NCBI GenBank assembly: GCA_027485815.1
Contig: JAIXQE010000164.1
Coordinates: 1 to 53,486, forward strand
Reading direction: 5' to 3'
Origin: Opitutaceae bacterium
Lineage (GTDB): Bacteria; Verrucomicrobiota; Verrucomicrobiia; Opitutales; Opitutaceae
Length of the DNA stretch: 53,486 nucleotides
Below are positions 50,996 to 53,486 of this stretch, in pieces (the stretch's first letter is position 1; each line of letters begins with the position of its first letter). The position numbers were made by a program, and so were the translations under genes. Below the pieces are notes generated by a model. It ran no database searches. It was not told where the DNA came from and saw nothing but the letters and a program-made list of their open reading frames with translations.

Positions 50996-52036
50996 ATGTC
51001 CGCGCCCACTCATCGTTTCACGCCCCGGTCCGGCGCCCGCCGGCTTCGCGAGGCCGTCGTGGTGGCCCTGTTCCGTGCCGCCACCTACGCCGTGCTGTTG
51101 GCGGGCGGCGGGGTGTTCGCGGACATCCTCTACAAGGGCAGCCGGACGGTGTTCCAGGCGGAGGCGCCCTTCATCAACACCACCTTCCTGTTCTCGTCGC
51201 CGGAGTCCCTGCACGTCTTCGAGTGGGAGGGCCGCCGGCGGGAGATGGGAGACCGCGAATTTCGCGCCTTCCGCGAGCGCGAACCGGGCGCGGCGGACGT
51301 GCGCGCGGAAAGCTTCGTCTATTCCGCGGGCGGCATCTGGCCATGCATCGCGGGGACGCTGCTGCTCGTGGCCGGCGCGATGAGCCTCGCCCTGGCCGTC
51401 GGCGTGAGCTCCGCCGTGTACCTGAGCGAATACGCCCGCGACGGAAGGTTCATCCGCTTCGTGCGCCTCGCGATCCTCAACCTGGCCGGAGTGCCCTCGA
51501 TCGTCTTCGGCCTGTTCGGCTTCGGGATGTTCGTCATCTTCTTCGGCTGGAACGTTTCGCTGATCGCCGGCTGGTTCACGCTCGCCTTCATGGTCCTGCC
51601 GGTCGTCATCACCGCCAGCGAAGAGGCGCTCAAGGCGGTGCCCCAAGGCCTGCGCGCCGCGGCGCTCGCCCTCGGGGCCACCCGTTGGCAGACGATCCGG
51701 ACGGCGGTGCTGCCCTACGCGCTCCCCGGGATCCTCACGTCCTCCATCCTCGGCATCGCGCGCGTCGCCGGCGAGACGGCCCCGATCATGTTCACCGCGG
51801 CCTACGTCGTGCGCGACCGACTCCCGTGGGAGGTGGAGCGGGCCGTGGACTTCCTCTTCCAGGGGGTGATGGCGTTGCCGTACCACATCTACGTGGTGAG
51901 CTCCAAGATTCCCCAGAACGAGTACACCGAGCGCGTGCAGTACGGCACGGCCTTTGTCTTCCTGCTGCTGGTCGCGCTCGTCGCGGCCGCCTCCATCCTG
52001 CTCCGCAACCGCCTGCGCGCCCGCCTGCGCTGGTGA
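50996..52036 (+). CDS. pstA: PstA phosphate permease
   Basis: This is a 346-residue protein (usual about 290-300). The first membrane segment lies at about residues 22-42. A charged segment at about 60-108 ('[20 protein letters not shown]') separates it from the second, so this subunit also has a modest extracytoplasmic insertion. The permease domain includes '[20 protein letters not shown]', '[20 protein letters not shown]' and the ABC-contact loop '[20 protein letters not shown]'. It pairs with PstC and the ATPase PstB. It begins 4 bp after pstC and ends 18 bp before pstB. Confidence 0.95.
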   Translation: MSAPTHRFTPRSGARRLREAVVVALFRAATYAVLLAGGGVFADILYKGSRTVFQAEAPFINTTFLFSSPESLHVFEWEGRRREMGDREFRAFREREPGAADVRAESFVYSAGGIWPCIAGTLLLVAGAMSLALAVGVSSAVYLSEYARDGRFIRFVRLAILNLAGVPSIVFGLFGFGMFVIFFGWNVSLIAGWFTLAFMVLPVVITASEEALKAVPQGLRAAALALGATRWQTIRTAVLPYALPGILTSSILGIARVAGETAPIMFTAAYVVRDRLPWEVERAVDFLFQGVMALPYHIYVVSSKIPQNEYTERVQYGTAFVFLLLVALVAAASILLRNRLRARLRW

Positions 52037-52054
52037 CGTCGCCTCCCGCGTCCG

Positions 52055-52834
52055 ATGCCGAACCAAACCACCGCCTCGTCCCCGATCGTCGAGATCAGCG
52101 AACTCGACTTCTGCTATGGGTCCGTGCCGGCCCTCCACGGGGTCAACCTCTCGATCCCCGCCCGCCAGGTCACGGCGCTGATCGGCCCGTCCGGCTGCGG
52201 CAAGTCGACGCTGCTGCGCTGCCTTAACCGGATGAACGACCTGATCGAGGGCGCCCGCGTGGTCCGCGGCTCCATCCGCATCCACGGGGTCGATATCCAC
52301 GGCCCGGAGGTTGACGTGATCGAGCTCCGCAAGCACGTCGGGATGGTCTTCCAGAAGTCGAATCCGTTCCCGAAGTCCATCTACGAGAACATCGCCTACG
52401 GGCTCAGGCTCCAGGGGGTCCGCGACCGGGCCCGCCTCGATGCGGTCGTGGAGCAGTCGCTGCGCGGCGCCGCGCTGTGGGACGAGGTCAAGGACCGGCT
52501 GCAGCAAAGCGCGCTCGGGCTCTCCGGCGGGCAACAGCAGCGGCTGTGCATCGCGCGCACGATCGCCGTCGAACCCGAGGTCATCCTGATGGACGAGCCG
52601 TGTTCCGCCCTCGACCCGGTGGCCACCGCCAAGATCGAGGAACTCATCCAGGAACTGAGATCCCGTTACTCGATCGTGATCGTCACCCACAACATGCAGC
52701 AGGCGGCGCGCTGCTCCGACCAAACCGCGTTCTTTTACCTCGGACGCCTCATCGAGCACGCCCCGACCCGTGACATCTTCACCAGCCCGGCCAACCCGCA
52801 AACCGAGGCCTACGTCTCCGGCCGGTTCGGCTGA
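52055..52834 (+). CDS. pstB: PstB phosphate-transport ATPase
   Basis: This is a 259-residue protein of normal length. Walker [10 protein letters not shown] (about residues 43-51) is followed by '[20 protein letters not shown]', the PstB-specific 'CLNRMNDLI' stretch. The Q-loop is in '[20 protein letters not shown]', the signature is [19 protein letters not shown], and Walker B is [13 protein letters not shown]. The late H-loop is '[17 protein letters not shown]'. It energises PstCA. phoU begins 20 bp downstream. Confidence 0.97.
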   Translation: MPNQTTASSPIVEISELDFCYGSVPALHGVNLSIPARQVTALIGPSGCGKSTLLRCLNRMNDLIEGARVVRGSIRIHGVDIHGPEVDVIELRKHVGMVFQKSNPFPKSIYENIAYGLRLQGVRDRARLDAVVEQSLRGAALWDEVKDRLQQSALGLSGGQQQRLCIARTIAVEPEVILMDEPCSALDPVATAKIEELIQELRSRYSIVIVTHNMQQAARCSDQTAFFYLGRLIEHAPTRDIFTSPANPQTEAYVSGRFG

Positions 52835-52854
52835 GTCAGGCCCATGCATTCCCT

Positions 52855-53486
52855 ATGACCCACTACGCTGAGGAGCTCTCGCGGCTGAAGGACAGCCTGC
52901 TGGCGATGGCCAGTCACGCCGAGTCCGCGGTTTCCCGCGCGATGCGCGCCCTCGTGGAGCGCGACGACACGCTGGCCCAGGCGGTGATCGACGACGACAA
53001 CATCCTCGACCAGTTCGAGATCGAGATCGACGACACCGCGATCCACCTCCTCGCCAAGGCCCCGCTCGCCACCGAGCTGCGCCTGATCACGGAGGGCATG
53101 AAGATTTCCCAAAACCTCGAGCGCGTGGGCGACGAGGCCGTCACCATTGCCCGGCGCGCGATCGAGCTCAGCACCGAGCCCCAGCTCAAGCCGTATGTGG
53201 ACCTGCCCCGGATGGCCACGATGTCGCTGGAGATGCTGCGGGGTGCGATCACGGCCTTCGTGCAACGCGACGCGGCGGGTGCGCGCCGCGTGATTCCGCG
53301 CGATCGGGAAGTGGACGAGCTCAATCGGCAGCTGCACCGCGAGCTCTCGAGCTTCATGGTGGAGCGCCCCCAGACCATCACGCGCTGCCTCAAGCTGATG
53401 GTCATTTCCAAAGCGATCGAGCGCATCGCGGACCATGCCACCAACATCGCCGAGGAGGTCGTCTATCTCTACGAAGCAAAGGATAT
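52855..53486 (+). CDS. phoU: PhoU phosphate signalling regulator (3' end outside window)
   Basis: ATG 52855 opens a frame that runs off the right edge (about 210 residues seen of about 220-240). It starts 'THYAEELSRLKDSLLAMASH' and shows the two PhoU three-helix repeats: 'DDDNILDQFEIEIDDTAIHL' with 'GMKISQNLERVGDEAVTIAR', and 'VDELNRQLHRELSSFMVERP' with 'VISKAIERIADHATNIAEEV'. The conserved E/D-rich metal-binding helices (R-x-G-D-E and R-x-x-D-H) are present in both halves. PhoU links Pst activity to the sensor kinase and represses the Pho regulon when phosphate is plentiful. Confidence 0.96.
   Translation, partial: MTHYAEELSRLKDSLLAMASHAESAVSRAMRALVERDDTLAQAVIDDDNILDQFEIEIDDTAIHLLAKAPLATELRLITEGMKISQNLERVGDEAVTIARRAIELSTEPQLKPYVDLPRMATMSLEMLRGAITAFVQRDAAGARRVIPRDREVDELNRQLHRELSSFMVERPQTITRCLKLMVISKAIERIADHATNIAEEVVYLYEAKD

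Noticed and set aside
1-53486. tRNA, rRNA, CRISPR, transposase or phage genes
   Set aside because: I saw no cloverleaf, array of spaced repeats, transposase or integrase in either strand; the window reads as ordinary chromosome.

Overview
The window is about 70% G+C and almost fully coding. It looks like a chromosome segment of a Gram-negative member of the Verrucomicrobiota, most likely Opitutales/Opitutaceae-like. This rests on a DUF1549/DUF1553 (PSD1) cytochrome with a DUF1501 partner, a Tat-exported Gfo/Idh/MocA protein, five large TonB-dependent receptors, and a secreted protein ending in a C-terminal domain I associate with Verrucomicrobiota. The taxonomic call is inference from gene content.

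Layout. (1) 1-8.6 kb: the edge of a membrane protein gene; a HEAT-repeat/discoidin protein and a Gfo/Idh/MocA protein on the minus strand; divergently, a PSD1 cytochrome, a DUF1501 protein and a TrmO tRNA methyltransferase in one overlapping chain. (2) 8.6-19.1 kb: housekeeping and mixed genes: pyruvate carboxylase, a TonB-dependent receptor with its own terminator, a DCC-family thiol protein, UvrA, a small EF-hand protein and a secreted rhodanese. (3) 19.2-53.5 kb: almost everything relates to phosphate. It starts with a four-gene chain joined by ATGA overlaps (GT4 glycosyltransferase, MGDG-synthase/UgtP-type glycosyltransferase, lipid kinase, PlcP/LpxH-type phosphoesterase), then polyphosphate kinase. 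Next come a purple-acid-type phosphatase, two TonB-dependent receptors, a TPR protein, and an operon of a phytase-like esterase, a receptor, a Tat-exported PLP enzyme and a secreted propeller-like protein. After that lie a beta-propeller phytase lipoprotein, an alpha/beta hydrolase with a GH3-type acyl-adenylating enzyme, another receptor, and finally pstS-pstC-pstA-pstB-phoU (phoU is cut by the window end).

The unifying observation is a direct-repeat motif, GTNAC-like hexamers (CGTAAC, TGTCAC or the reverse GTTACG, GTGACA) spaced exactly 11 bp. It lies in the gaps before the phosphate-related transcription units of the right-hand 34 kb (eleven sites). I saw none in the gene-free gaps I read in the first 19 kb. 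The 11-bp period matches a PhoB-type Pho box, so I interpret the region as a contiguous phosphate-starvation regulon. The genes would then work together in scavenging (phytases, phosphatase, receptors), uptake (Pst), storage (Ppk) and replacement of phospholipids by glycolipids (the four-gene chain). The hydrolase/GH3 pair might make a further phosphorus-free product. No phoB/phoR pair is inside the window. I saw no tRNA, rRNA, CRISPR or insertion sequence.
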